A stretch of DNA of 40,602 nt from an uncultured Gammaproteobacteria bacterium (GCA_913009875.1 CAJVYS010000017.1:1-40602), one strand, 5' to 3'. Numbered from the stretch's first letter, positions 16,263 through 25,229 are shown. Program-made: numbers and translations. The notes: generated from the sequence alone by a model not told the origin.

Positions 16263-16384
16263 GATATTTTTGAATCGCTTGAGTGGAAACTGGGCGGACG
16301 ATATAGCGGAAAGGTGGGAAACTCAAGCCACAGGCGTACCGCAGAGCGGTATCGCCGACGCCAAAGCGCCTATTATCGCCTCAG

Positions 16385-16406
16385 AGCGCCTACTTTTGGT
16401 GGCGCC
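16385..16406 (+). repeat. 22-base inverted repeat, left copy, flanking the arsR-type gene
   Basis: Perfect reverse complement of 16894-16915; it begins AGCGCCTACTTTTGG. The pair brackets the regulator gene 16472-16783. A 12-base core (AGTAGGCGCTTT) reappears at 27417-27428. It could be the ends of a gene-carrying element or a repeat-induced structure. Confidence 0.85.
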
Positions 16407-16471
16407 TGGACACGCTTGGAGGGCTCTTTAATCCGTCAATATTGCCTTGCCGGTTCAGGAGCCCGCTGGCA

Positions 16472-16783
16472 TTAATCGCCGGAACAAAAAACCTCGCGCA
16501 TCATGCTGATGAGACGCAGAGTTCGCGAATCACCTACGCGGTAATAGACACGGTTGGCGTCCTTGCGCGACATCAGGATGCCCTTGTCACGCAGAATGGC
16601 CAGATGTTGGGATATATTGCTCTGCGAGGTACCCACCATGCCGACGATGTCCTGCACACTGACCTCCTTACCACCCAGGGCACAGAGAATCTTCAGCCGC
16701 AAGGGGTGCGACATCGCCTTGATGGAACGCGATGCACGCTCGATATCTTCATCGCGGGTAATTAAATGTTCCGAGTCACTCAT
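16472..16783 (-). CDS. ArsR-family regulator with SqrR/BigR-like cysteine pair
   Basis: 103-aa winged-helix repressor. The core IKAMSHPLRLKILCAL, recognition helix TSQSNISQHLAILRDKGI and wing RKDANRVYYRV are typical ArsR/SmtB. Cysteines C34 and C100 are 66 residues apart, equal to the spacing of the persulfide-sensing pairs in SqrR (C41/C107) and BigR (C42/C108), and they sit in the same helices. It lacks an ArsR metal motif of the ELCVCD kind. I chose ATG 16783 (GGGGG 7 bases upstream; length fits SqrR); ATG 16846 would add 21 residues. It reads toward the rhodanese-glutaredoxin gene 209 bases downstream. Persulfide sensing is an inference. Confidence 0.87.
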   Translation of the reverse strand: MSDSEHLITRDEDIERASRSIKAMSHPLRLKILCALGGKEVSVQDIVGMVGTSQSNISQHLAILRDKGILMSRKDANRVYYRVGDSRTLRLISMMREVFCSGD

Positions 16784-16861
16784 AGCAAAACCCCCTGATT
16801 TGGCTGGCTCCAGCCCGGCACTTGAATTACTGATATCAGCGGACATACGCCGCTCTCCCCT

Positions 16862-16993
16862 GGAGGCTGTCGGACTTAGGTGACTGTAGCCAGGGCGCCA
16901 CCAAAAGTAGGCGCTTTTCTTAGGAACCTACTTTTATGCAGGCAGCGCGGGAGCAGTTGCCGTGTAGATTCACCCTAAGTCCGACAGTCTCCT
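16862..16993. mobile_element. MITE-like element with terminal inverted repeats
   Basis: About 132 bases bounded by imperfect inverted repeats GGAGGCTGTCGGACTTAGG (16862 on) and CCTAAGTCCGACAGTCTCC (to 16993). Inside lies a second hairpin AAAAGTAGG/CCTACTTTT and one arm of the 22-base repeat. There is no coding capacity. It lies just upstream of the arsR-type gene, between it and gpmI. The name MITE is structural; no transposase relative is visible. Confidence 0.6.
16894..16915 (-). repeat. 22-base inverted repeat, right copy
   Basis: Exact reverse complement of 16385-16406, located inside the MITE-like element upstream of the regulator gene. Confidence 0.85.
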
Positions 16994-16997
16994 AGCA

Positions 16998-17025
16998 ATA
17001 TTACCAAAGTAAAATACAGTAATAT
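16998..17025. promoter_or_regulatory. AT-rich dyad, possible operator
   Basis: ATATTAC and GTAATAT separated by 14 bases, directly beyond the right end of the MITE-like element, in the divergent region between the arsR-type gene and gpmI. ArsR-family repressors bind such AT-rich dyads, but symmetry outside the 7-base arms is poor. The remainder of 16847-17192 shows no clear promoter or gene. Confidence 0.25.
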
Positions 17026-17192
17026 ATGACTGCGTTAATCCAGAATAGTCCGAAACACTAATAATCAAAAGGTTTTTTATTGTCTGATCCGCCCGCTGGA
17101 TCGCCCTTCATGCTTTCCAGGCAAGGCGGAAATCGTTTAAAATTCCGCTCTTCTGCGCAAGTTGCGCAAGCAAAAGAAGATGATACGAATCC

Positions 17193-18767
17193 ATGTCCAC
17201 ACCTCCCTCCCCGATGATCGCCATCATTCTCGACGGCTGGGGCTATAGCGAAGATCCTGAAGCCAACGCCATCTACAGCGCACGCAAGCCGCAGTGGGAC
17301 AAGCTCTGGGCACGGCATCCGCACACCCTCATCAAGGGCTCCGGGGCGGAAGTCGGCCTGCCCAGCGGGCAGATGGGTAATTCCGAGGTCGGCCACCTGA
17401 ACCTGGGCGCCGGGCGTGTGGTGTATCAGGAATTCACCCGCGTCAGCCGCGCCATCCGCACCGGTTCGTTCTTTACCAATCTGACCTTGACCAATGCCGT
17501 CGATCAGGCCATCGAGAATGACAGGGCCCTGCACATCCTCGGCCTGCTGTCAGACGGCGGCGTACACAGCCATGAAGAACACATCCAGGCCATGGTCCGC
17601 CTGGCGGTGGAGCGCGGCGCCAAGCGCGTCTACCTGCACGCCTTCCTCGACGGCCGCGACACGCCGCCGAAGAGTGCCGAAACCTATATCGCCAACATGC
17701 AGAAAATATTCGATGAATTGGGCGGCGGGCGTTTTGCCTCCATCATCGGGCGCTATTACGCCATGGATCGCGACCACCGCTGGCCACGCATTCAGGCGGC
17801 CTACGACCTCATCACCCAGGGCAAGTCCAAGTACCGGGCCCGGGATGCACTGGGCGCATTGCAGGCCGCCTATGAGCGCGGTGAAAGTGATGAATTCGTC
17901 CTCGCCACGGCCATCGTGCCCGAGGGTGAAAACCCCGTCACCATTGAAGATGGCGACGTGATGGTGTTCATGAACTACCGTTCCGACCGCGCGCGCCAGA
18001 TCACCCGTCCCTTTATCGAAACAGACTTCAACTGCTTCGAACGCGCCGCCAAACCAACGCTGGGAGCCTTTATCAGTCTCACCGAATACAGCGCCAACTT
18101 CGACGTGCCCGTAGCCTTCCCGGCCGAGCGGTTGAAAAACGTCTTCGGTGAATACATCGCCGAACAGGGCCTGCGCCAGCTGCGCATCGCCGAGACGGAG
18201 AAATACGCCCACGTCACCTTCTTCTTCAACGGTGGCCGTGAAGAACCCTTCGAGGGCGAAGACCGCATCCTCGTCCCCTCGCCCAACGTCGCCACCTATG
18301 ACGAACAGCCGGAGATGAGTGCGCCCGAACTCACCGACAAGCTGATCACCGCCATCGAAAGCGGCAAGTACGACATCATCATCTGCAACTACGCGAATCC
18401 GGATATGGTTGGACACACCGGCAAGTTCGATGCAACGGTGAAGGCCATTGAGGCCCTGGACGGCTGCCTGGGCCGGGTCATCGAGGCCTTGCAAAAGGTG
18501 GGCGGCGAGGCGCTGATCACCGCCGACCACGGCAACGCCGAACGCATGGCCGACGCGGAAACCGATCAGCCACACACCGCCCACACCAACAACCCGGTGC
18601 CGCTGATCTACGTCGGCCGCCCGGCACGGCTTGAGGAGCATGGCTCCCTGTGCGATGTCGCCCCCACCCTGCTGCACCTGATGGGCCTGGAGATCCCGCC
18701 GGAGATGGGCGGCCACTCACTGGTGATGCTCGAATCCGAGCGGAATGCCAGCGGCGAAGAAAACTGA
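17193..18767 (+). CDS. gpmI: 2,3-bisphosphoglycerate-independent phosphoglycerate mutase
   Basis: 524-aa manganese enzyme of the alkaline-phosphatase superfamily interconverting 3- and 2-phosphoglycerate. ILDGWG gives the first metal ligand (D14); [17 protein letters not shown] carries the phosphoserine nucleophile S64; HDGRD-like [27 protein letters not shown] and TADHGNAE complete the metal and substrate sites. Length is normal. The gene heads a plus-strand run with envC 71 bases downstream, matching E. coli gpmM - envC - yibQ order. The start at 17193 is the first ATG of the conserved frame; the ribosome site is weak. Confidence 0.96.
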   Translation: MSTPPSPMIAIILDGWGYSEDPEANAIYSARKPQWDKLWARHPHTLIKGSGAEVGLPSGQMGNSEVGHLNLGAGRVVYQEFTRVSRAIRTGSFFTNLTLTNAVDQAIENDRALHILGLLSDGGVHSHEEHIQAMVRLAVERGAKRVYLHAFLDGRDTPPKSAETYIANMQKIFDELGGGRFASIIGRYYAMDRDHRWPRIQAAYDLITQGKSKYRARDALGALQAAYERGESDEFVLATAIVPEGENPVTIEDGDVMVFMNYRSDRARQITRPFIETDFNCFERAAKPTLGAFISLTEYSANFDVPVAFPAERLKNVFGEYIAEQGLRQLRIAETEKYAHVTFFFNGGREEPFEGEDRILVPSPNVATYDEQPEMSAPELTDKLITAIESGKYDIIICNYANPDMVGHTGKFDATVKAIEALDGCLGRVIEALQKVGGEALITADHGNAERMADAETDQPHTAHTNNPVPLIYVGRPARLEEHGSLCDVAPTLLHLMGLEIPPEMGGHSLVMLESERNASGEEN

Positions 18768-18838
18768 CCCACTGCGGGACCGCCCGGTTCCGCAGGCTTT
18801 TCGCCCCTCCTCCCTTGCGATACCATCCACAGCATCCC

Positions 18839-20011
18839 ATGACTAATGTCCGCTACGCCGTGCCCCTGCCGCTACTGTTCCTGTTCCTGTTCAGCCTCTT
18901 TTTCAGCGCCCTGCCAACGGACAGTCTGGCCGACAACACCGATCGTCTGCAGCAACTGCGCCAGCAAATCCACGACCTGCGCAGCGAGCTGGATAGCGAC
19001 CGCCAGCGCCAGCAATCCTTGCAATCCCGCCTGCGCAACACGGAAAAACGCATCGGCAAGACCGCCGCCCTGCTACGTGAGCTCGATCAACAGATCCGCC
19101 AGCAGAAACGCGAACTGAAGACTCTACAAAAAAAGCAGGAAGGCCTGCGTGGTGATCTGCGCCAGCACCGCCTCGCCCTCGCCCGACAGCTGCGCGCCGC
19201 CTATGCCACTGGCCAGCAGGAATACCTGAAGATCCTCCTCAACCAGCAGGATCCCGCCGCCGTGGCGCGCACCCTCACCTATTACGACTATTACAATCGC
19301 GCCCGTCTGAAGAAGATGCGGATCATCACTACCCGCCTCACGGAACTCACCACGCTGGAAAAGAAAATCCAGCAGCAGACCCGTCAGCTCGAACGAAACC
19401 GCACGGAAAGGGTCAATGAGAAGCAGCAACTGGAACACAGCCGCCGTGAGCGCTCACAACTGCTGGCCAGTCTGAAGAAGGACATGCGGGGCAAGGACCA
19501 GCGTCTGTCACAGCTGCTGGAAGATGAAAAGCGCCTGCAACGTCTGCTCAAGCGCATCGCCGAGCGTCCGCTGAAAGGCCCCCTGGAGCTGGGCGAAGGC
19601 AAACCCTTCAGTCAACTGCGCGGCAAACTGATCTGGCCCACGGCGGGGCGCATCACGGCGCGCTTCGGCAGCCGGCGCAAGGTCGGCAAACTGCGCTGGC
19701 AGGGTGTCCGCATCAGCGCCCGCGAGGGCACCGGGGTACGCGCCATCTCCCACGGCCAGGTGGCCTTTTCCGACTGGCTGCGCGGCTTCGGCCTGCTCAC
19801 CATCATCGACCACGGTGACGGCTACATGAGCCTCTATGGTGGAAACCAGAGTCTGTACAAGGAAGTGGGTGACTGGGTTGAGGCGGGTGAAGTGGTCGCC
19901 GCGGTCGGCAACAGCGGCGGTAATGAAAAGCACGCGCTGTATTTCGAGATCCGTCACAACGGCAAACCCATCAACCCGCTAAAGTGGTGCCGCGGCAAGC
20001 CGAAGAGTTAG
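18839..20011 (+). CDS. envC: EnvC-like murein hydrolase activator
   Basis: 390-aa exported protein. Signal peptide about 1-31 (YAVPLPLLFLFLFSLFFSALPT), long coiled coil about 35-265, and C-terminal LytM domain about 285-385. The LytM zinc ligands appear lost: W-Q-G-V-R replaces H-x-G-x-D, and HALYFEIR replaces the HLHFE motif, as in E. coli EnvC, which has no activity itself but activates the amidases AmiA/AmiB during division through FtsEX. The true start is ATG 18839, just before the signal peptide; the open frame extends to 18650 over the end of gpmI without family resemblance. Confidence 0.92.
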   Translation: MTNVRYAVPLPLLFLFLFSLFFSALPTDSLADNTDRLQQLRQQIHDLRSELDSDRQRQQSLQSRLRNTEKRIGKTAALLRELDQQIRQQKRELKTLQKKQEGLRGDLRQHRLALARQLRAAYATGQQEYLKILLNQQDPAAVARTLTYYDYYNRARLKKMRIITTRLTELTTLEKKIQQQTRQLERNRTERVNEKQQLEHSRRERSQLLASLKKDMRGKDQRLSQLLEDEKRLQRLLKRIAERPLKGPLELGEGKPFSQLRGKLIWPTAGRITARFGSRRKVGKLRWQGVRISAREGTGVRAISHGQVAFSDWLRGFGLLTIIDHGDGYMSLYGGNQSLYKEVGDWVEAGEVVAAVGNSGGNEKHALYFEIRHNGKPINPLKWCRGKPKS

Positions 20012-20172
20012 CAGGCCACTGAGCATTCACACCCGCACACCGGGAAGCAGGCAAGAAATGTGCAAGTTCCCTGGGAGTCCGGCATAATCGGCGCAATCTT
20101 GCGCCGTAAGTATTCGGCCACGCCTAACCATTGAATGTGGCCTTTAATCGCGAACCATCGCGGCATCTCCAC

Positions 20173-20176
20173 GGAG
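20173..20176 (+). promoter_or_regulatory. Shine-Dalgarno site fixing the ctpA start
   Basis: GGAG 6 bases before ATG 20183. Confidence 0.7.
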
Positions 20177-20182
20177 TTACAC

Positions 20183-21529
20183 ATGAAAGCAAACACGCGC
20201 ACCTTGCTGGTGCTCATTATTGGCCTCACTCTCGGCATCATGCTGGCCATCGGCCAGGGTGTGCTTGCCGAAAAAGAGAACAATGCTGCGTCATTGCCAC
20301 TCAATGAGCTGCGCACCTTCACCGAGGTCTTCGCCCGCATCAAGAAAGACTATGTGGAACCCGTCAGCGACAAGGAGCTGTTGGAAAATGCCATCCGCGG
20401 CATGCTCTCCGGCCTCGACCCCCATTCCAGCTATCTCGACCCCGACAGTTTCAAAGACCTGCAGGTGGGCACCACCGGCGAATTCGGCGGACTCGGCATC
20501 GAGGTCGGCATGGAAGACGGCTTCGTCAAGGTCATCTCCCCCATCGACGACACCCCGGCCCAGCGTGCCGGCGTGAAGGCCGGCGACCTGGTTATTCGTC
20601 TCAATGAAAAACCCGTCAAGGGCATGACCCTGCGTGACGCGGTCAAGATCATGCGCGGCAAGGTGGGTACCGATATCACCCTCACCATCATCCGCGAAGG
20701 CGAGGAAAGACCCCTCAAGATCACCATCACCCGCGACATCATCAAAGTGAAGAGCGTGCGCCAGCGCAGCCTCGGAGACGGCTTCGGCTACCTCCGCATC
20801 TCCCAGTTCCAGTCACACACAGGTGAAAATCTGGCCGAGGCCATCGACAAGCTGAAGGAAGAAAGCGGCGGTTCACTGAAGGGCGTGGTGTTGGATCTGC
20901 GCAACAATCCAGGCGGCGTGCTGAATGCCGCTGTGGACGTCACCGACGCCTTCATCGACAACGGTCTGATCGTCTACACCAAGGGCCGCATCCGCGATTC
21001 AGAGCTGAAGTTCAACGCCACGCCGCGCACCCTGCTTGACGGCGCACCGCTGGTGGTGCTGGTCAACGGAGGCTCCGCCTCGGCCTCCGAGATCGTCGCC
21101 GGCGCCCTGCAAGATCACAAGCGCGCCATCATCGTCGGCACCCGCACCTTCGGCAAGGGCTCGGTACAGACCATCCTGCCGCTCAACAACAACACCGCCC
21201 TGAAGCTCACCACGGCCCGTTATTACACGCCGTCCGGCCGTTCCATCCAGGCCGAGGGCATCGAGCCGGACATCGTCCTCGAGCCGGTCAAGATCACCAC
21301 CCTGGCGCATGCCGAGGATGGCCGCCTGAAAGAGGCCGATCTCACCGGTCATCTGGAAAACGGCAATGGCAAGGACAAGGACAAGGACAAGGACAAGGAC
21401 AAGGACAAGAAGGAGTCCGACACCAAGGCCGACAAGAAGGCGGCCAAGCTGCCACTGGCACAGACCGACTACCAGCTCTACGAGGCCCTGAACATCCTCA
21501 AAGGGGTGCAGATTCTGGAAAGCCGCTAG
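20183..21529 (+). CDS. ctpA: C-terminal processing periplasmic protease (S41)
   Basis: 448-aa exported serine protease. N-terminal signal/anchor about 7-28, PDZ domain about 80-160 (GGLGIEVGMEDGFVKVISPIDDTPAQRAGVKAGD), then the S41 core with SASASEIVAGALQDHKR (nucleophile serine) and FGKGSVQT (catalytic lysine). The C-terminal region carries six perfect KD dipeptides. The start ATG 20183 follows GGAG by 6 bases; an earlier frame to 20135 lacks support. It degrades or trims periplasmic proteins, including cell-wall hydrolases in related bacteria; its place between envC and yibQ fits an envelope role. Confidence 0.95.
   Translation: MKANTRTLLVLIIGLTLGIMLAIGQGVLAEKENNAASLPLNELRTFTEVFARIKKDYVEPVSDKELLENAIRGMLSGLDPHSSYLDPDSFKDLQVGTTGEFGGLGIEVGMEDGFVKVISPIDDTPAQRAGVKAGDLVIRLNEKPVKGMTLRDAVKIMRGKVGTDITLTIIREGEERPLKITITRDIIKVKSVRQRSLGDGFGYLRISQFQSHTGENLAEAIDKLKEESGGSLKGVVLDLRNNPGGVLNAAVDVTDAFIDNGLIVYTKGRIRDSELKFNATPRTLLDGAPLVVLVNGGSASASEIVAGALQDHKRAIIVGTRTFGKGSVQTILPLNNNTALKLTTARYYTPSGRSIQAEGIEPDIVLEPVKITTLAHAEDGRLKEADLTGHLENGNGKDKDKDKDKDKDKKESDTKADKKAAKLPLAQTDYQLYEALNILKGVQILESR
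21371..21406 (+). repeat. Six tandem AAGGAC hexamers in ctpA
   Basis: Six exact copies of AAGGAC, in frame, encoding (KD)6 in the ctpA C-terminal tail, followed by more Lys-rich sequence. Copy number changes would keep the frame, so length polymorphism between strains is plausible. Confidence 0.95.
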
Positions 21530-21535
21530 TGTAAT

Positions 21536-21562
21536 GTCCTGAATAAAACATATATTCAGGAC
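21536..21562. terminator. Hairpin after ctpA
   Basis: Stem GTCCTGAAT/ATTCAGGAC, 9 base pairs with a 9-base loop, just after the ctpA stop. No T-run follows, so it may be an attenuating or stabilising hairpin rather than a true intrinsic terminator. Confidence 0.4.
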
Positions 21563-21594
21563 GCTACGCTAAGGGACGCCACAGGAACACCCGC

Positions 21595-22446
21595 ATGGTT
21601 GGCCTGTCTGCATTCAGAGGAATGAAAACCTATCTGCTCAGCCGGATAAAAACCGCATCCCTGCCAGCCCTGCTGTTGGCGGGGATGCTGTCCGGGCATC
21701 CGGTCTCGGCGGATCCCCTCACCCCCATCGCCGAGCCGGGCCGGCCGGCCATCAGCATCATCATCGATGACCTCGGCAACCTCCGCGATCGTGACCTGCG
21801 CGCCATCCGCCTGCCCTGGGCCATCACCTATGCCTTCCTGCCGCACACGCCCCATGCCCGCGAACTGGCCAATCTCGCCAACAGTCTCAACAAGGAGGTC
21901 ATGCTGCACCTGCCCATGGAGGCCATGGAGCGCAATCGCCTCGGCCCCGGCGGCCTGACCCTGGACATGACCCGGCAACAGTTCCTGCACCAGCTGCGTG
22001 ACGACATCACCGCCGTGCCCCACCTCGCCGGCATCAACAACCACATGGGCAGTCTGCTCACCCAGGACCTGGGCTACATGCGCTGGCTGATGCAGGAACT
22101 GGACAAACACGACGCGCTCTATTTCGTCGACAGCTACACCACCAAGACCAGCGTGGCAATACAGGCCGCCAACGAAAACTGGGTGCCCAACATCCGCCGC
22201 GACGTGTTCCTCGACAGCGACCGCGACCCCGCCAAAATCCGCGCCGAACTGCGCCGCACCGTGCGCCTGGCCCGTAAATACGGCATCGCCCTGGCCATCG
22301 GCCACCCCTATCCCGAGACCCTTGAGGTACTGGAGCAGGAACTGCCGCGACTGGCCGCTGAAGGCGTCGACATCCTGCCCGTCTCACAACTCCTCAATCA
22401 ACACATGCAAAGGTTTCGCACATGGCGCGCGTTCTTGTCCCCCTAG
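21595..22446 (+). CDS. Divergent polysaccharide deacetylase family protein (YibQ-like)
   Basis: 283-aa exported protein, signal peptide about 10-40 (ASLPALLLAGMLSGHPVSA). The core AISIIIDDLGN, YAFLPHTPHARELA, EVMLHLPMEA, INNHMGS and YFVDSYTT is the divergent polysaccharide deacetylase (DUF610/YibQ) fold, a relative of carbohydrate esterase family 4. Substrate is unknown. ATG 21595 has AGGA 8 bases upstream; ATG 21622 would place AGGA against the start codon. The gene follows envC and ctpA as in other gammaproteobacteria (E. coli envC - yibQ), suggesting an envelope function. It overlaps yajL by 25 bases. Confidence 0.9.
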   Translation: MVGLSAFRGMKTYLLSRIKTASLPALLLAGMLSGHPVSADPLTPIAEPGRPAISIIIDDLGNLRDRDLRAIRLPWAITYAFLPHTPHARELANLANSLNKEVMLHLPMEAMERNRLGPGGLTLDMTRQQFLHQLRDDITAVPHLAGINNHMGSLLTQDLGYMRWLMQELDKHDALYFVDSYTTKTSVAIQAANENWVPNIRRDVFLDSDRDPAKIRAELRRTVRLARKYGIALAIGHPYPETLEVLEQELPRLAAEGVDILPVSQLLNQHMQRFRTWRAFLSP

Positions 22447-22973
22447 CCCAGGGTTGTGAGGAACTGGAAGCCGTGACCATCATTGACCTGCTGGTGCGCG
22501 CCGGCATCGAGGTGGTCAGCGCCGGCCTCGAACCCGGCCCTGTGCACTGCAGCCGTGGTGTCATTATCCTCCCTGACACCACCCTCGATGAGGCCCTGCG
22601 GCACGACTTCGACATGATTGTGTTGCCCGGCGGCCTACCCGGTGCCGATCACCTCGACGCCGACCCACGCATCCACTCCCTGCTGAAAGACATGGCCGCA
22701 CAGGGCAAGTACACCGCCGCCATCTGCGCCGCGCCCAAGGTGCTCGCCAGTTGCGGCCTGCTGACCGGCAGACGCGCCACCGCCTACCCCGGCACACTGG
22801 AAAAACTCGACCTGCCCGACACCACGAAAGAGCCCGCCGCCGTGGTCATCGACGGCCAGGTCATCACCTCGCGTGGGCCGGGCACGGCGATGGATTTCGC
22901 CCTCACCCTGATTGAAACCCTACTCGGCCGAGACAAGCGCAATGACGTCGAAATCGCTCTGCAGCGCCCGTAA
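22422..22973 (+). CDS. yajL: DJ-1/PfpI family protein YajL
   Basis: 183-aa DJ-1 superfamily protein. Nucleophile-elbow cysteine C102 in AAICAAPKVLA, paired acidic residue in GCEELEAV (E16), and the fold blocks IVLPGGLPGADHL and ITSRGPGTAMDFAL. YajL/DJ-1 proteins protect against oxidative and electrophile stress; a deglycase activity has been claimed and disputed. The start lies inside the end of yibQ with AGG 8 bases upstream, so translation is likely coupled. An intrinsic terminator follows at 23049. Confidence 0.92.
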   Translation: MARVLVPLAQGCEELEAVTIIDLLVRAGIEVVSAGLEPGPVHCSRGVIILPDTTLDEALRHDFDMIVLPGGLPGADHLDADPRIHSLLKDMAAQGKYTAAICAAPKVLASCGLLTGRRATAYPGTLEKLDLPDTTKEPAAVVIDGQVITSRGPGTAMDFALTLIETLLGRDKRNDVEIALQRP

Positions 22974-23048
22974 TTCTTCACAAACTGCCTAAAAACCCAC
23001 TATTGCTTCAGGATTAATTAGCCGATAGAATCGGTCGATCTACAAGAC

Positions 23049-23081
23049 GGCAGTCTCTATCGGGACTGCCTTTTTATTTTT
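23049..23081 (+). terminator. Intrinsic terminator after yajL
   Basis: Stem GGCAGTC.../...GACTGCC (23049-23070) followed at once by a T-rich tract (TTTTTATTTTT). This is a good rho-independent terminator closing the gpmI-yajL run before argD. Confidence 0.85.
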
Positions 23082-23123
23082 AGCCTGTTTAACAAAAATT
23101 AATTGATTGAAGCACACCCAACC

Positions 23124-24293
23124 ATGTCAAACACACTGATGACCACCTATGGACGGCTCCCCGTCAACTTCGAGAAAGGCGACGGCGCCTGGCTGTGGGA
23201 TACGGAGGGCAGGCGCTACCTGGATGCCATCAGCGGTATCGCCGTCTGCAGCCTGGGCCATGCCCACCCGGCGGTTACCCGCGCCCTCTGCGAGCAGGCC
23301 GGCCAACTGGTGCACACCTCCAATCTGTACGGCATCCAGCGCCAGCAGGCGCTGGGTGACCGGCTCACCGCCGTGGCCGGCATGGATCGGGTGTTCTTCG
23401 GCAACTCCGGCGCCGAGGCCAATGAGGCCGCCATCAAGCTGGCGCGCCTGCACGGCCATGGCCTTGGCATCGAGCGGCCCGCCATCGTGGTTATGGAAGG
23501 CAGTTTTCACGGCCGCACCCTGGCCACCCTGAGCGCCACCGGCAACCGCAAGGTGCAAGCCGGTTTCGAGCCGCTGGTGAGTGGCTTTCTGCGCGTGCCC
23601 TACGGCGACCTCGAGGCCATCGCCGCACTGAGCAAGAATAAAGACATCGTCGCCGTGCTGGTGGAACCGGTGCAGGGTGAAAGCGGCATTCGTATCCCCG
23701 CCGACGACTATCTGCCCGGCATTCGCCAGCTGTGCGACGACAACGGCTGGCTGATGATGCTGGACGAGATCCAGACCGGCCTGTGCCGCAGCGGCGAATG
23801 GTTCGCCTGGCAGCACAGCGGCGCGCGGCCCGACGTGCTCACCAGCGCCAAGGCGCTGGGCAACGGCGTGCCCATCGGCGCCTGTCTGGCGCGGGGCGCA
23901 GCCGCCGAACTGTTCCATCCCGGCAACCACGGCTCCACTTTCGGCGGTAATCCGCTAGTCTGTGCCGCCGCACTGGCGGTCATCGACACCATGGATGAAC
24001 ATAAGCTCGCCGCCCGCGCCAAGGTCCTGGGCGAGCAGCTGCTGGCCGACTTGCGCAACGCCCTTGACGGCATCACAGGCATCAGCGAAATTCGTGGCCA
24101 GGGCCTGCTGCTGGCCATCGAGCTGAACCGGCCCTGTACCGAGCTGGTGCAACAGGCACTGGACGAGGGCCTGTTGATCAACGTGACCGCCGGCCAGGTG
24201 GTGCGCCTGTTGCCGCCGTTGACCCTGAGCGACGACGAGGCCGCGATGCTGGTGGACACCCTGTCCACCCTGATCCGCCGCTTTCTCGGCTGA
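23124..24293 (+). CDS. argD: Acetylornithine aminotransferase
   Basis: 389-aa PLP class III aminotransferase converting N-acetylglutamate semialdehyde to N-acetylornithine in arginine synthesis. Motifs: GNSGAEANEAAIKLAR, GSFHGRT, LLDEIQTG-type MMLDEIQTGLCRSG, and PLP lysine in TSAKALGNGVP; HGSTFGGNPLVCAAA is conserved. ATG 23124 is chosen over a TTG at 23103. It directly precedes argF (33 bases), making a small arginine operon behind a terminator. Confidence 0.94.
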   Translation: MSNTLMTTYGRLPVNFEKGDGAWLWDTEGRRYLDAISGIAVCSLGHAHPAVTRALCEQAGQLVHTSNLYGIQRQQALGDRLTAVAGMDRVFFGNSGAEANEAAIKLARLHGHGLGIERPAIVVMEGSFHGRTLATLSATGNRKVQAGFEPLVSGFLRVPYGDLEAIAALSKNKDIVAVLVEPVQGESGIRIPADDYLPGIRQLCDDNGWLMMLDEIQTGLCRSGEWFAWQHSGARPDVLTSAKALGNGVPIGACLARGAAAELFHPGNHGSTFGGNPLVCAAALAVIDTMDEHKLAARAKVLGEQLLADLRNALDGITGISEIRGQGLLLAIELNRPCTELVQQALDEGLLINVTAGQVVRLLPPLTLSDDEAAMLVDTLSTLIRRFLG

Positions 24294-24326
24294 GCCTTTC
24301 CACCCGACCCTGCAGAGATCACCGCC

Positions 24327-25229
24327 GTGGCCGTACGACACTTTCTGACCCTCAACGACCTGAGTCGTGACGAGCTGCGCGCCCTTATCCTGCGCGCCAT
24401 CGAACTCAGGCAAATGCAACACAATGGCGAGATCTACCAGCCGCTGAAGAACAAAGTGTTGGGCATGGTATTCGAGAAATCCTCCACCCGCACCCGCGTG
24501 TCCTTTGAGGCCGGCATGACGCAGTTCGGCGGCCACGCCATCTTTCTCTCGCCTCGCGACACCCAGCTGGGACGCGGCGAGCCCATCGAGGACTCGGCGC
24601 GCGTCATGTCCCGCATGCTCGACGTGATCATGATCCGCACCTTCGAGCACGAGAAGATCGAGCGCTTCGCCGAGTTCTCCAGTGTGCCGGTGATCAACGC
24701 CCTCACCGACCAGTACCATCCCTGCCAGCTGCTGGCCGACATGCAGACCTGGACCGAGCAGCGAGGCGATATCGCGGGCAGAACCGTGGCCTGGATCGGC
24801 GATGGCAACAACATGTGCCACTCGTACATCAACGCTGCACGCCTGTTCGACTTCCAGCTGCGCATCGCCGCCCCCGAGGGCTATCTGCCGGACACGGCGA
24901 TACTGGCAAGCAACGAAGACCACGCCCGCCTCTGCGCCACCCCCGCCGAGGCCGTGGCCGGTGCAGATCTGGTGGTCACCGACGTCTGGTCCAGCATGGG
25001 CCAGGAAGAGGAACAGGCGGCGCGCGAGAAGGCCTTCGCCGACTATCAGGTCGACGCCGAACTGATGGCGCAGGCCGCGCCCGACGCCCTGTTCATGCAC
25101 TGTCTGCCCGCCCATCGCGGTGAGGAAGTGGCGGCCGAGGTCATCGACGGCCCGCAGAGCGTGGTATGGGACGAGGCCGAGAACCGCCTGCACTCACAAA
25201 AGGCCCTGCTGGAATTCCTCCTCGGCTGA
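24327..25229 (+). CDS. argF: Ornithine carbamoyltransferase
   Basis: 300-aa enzyme forming citrulline from ornithine and carbamoyl phosphate. Carbamoyl phosphate motif SSTRTR (residues 52-57), [25 protein letters not shown], ornithine-binding DVWSSMGQE and catalytic HCLPAHRG near residue 265. The start is GTG. Length is normal for the anabolic enzyme. It is paired with argD; the stop is followed within 6 bases by a strong hairpin. Confidence 0.95.
   Translation: MAVRHFLTLNDLSRDELRALILRAIELRQMQHNGEIYQPLKNKVLGMVFEKSSTRTRVSFEAGMTQFGGHAIFLSPRDTQLGRGEPIEDSARVMSRMLDVIMIRTFEHEKIERFAEFSSVPVINALTDQYHPCQLLADMQTWTEQRGDIAGRTVAWIGDGNNMCHSYINAARLFDFQLRIAAPEGYLPDTAILASNEDHARLCATPAEAVAGADLVVTDVWSSMGQEEEQAAREKAFADYQVDAELMAQAAPDALFMHCLPAHRGEEVAAEVIDGPQSVVWDEAENRLHSQKALLEFLLG

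Noticed and set aside
17550-18716. 388-codon minus-strand frame opposite gpmI
   Set aside because: Shadow of gpmI, which has an intact catalytic set.
23005-23045. GCCGATAG near 23023 as a second FliA promoter
   Set aside because: No TAAA-type upstream element lies 11 bases before it; it is part of a small palindrome before the yajL terminator.
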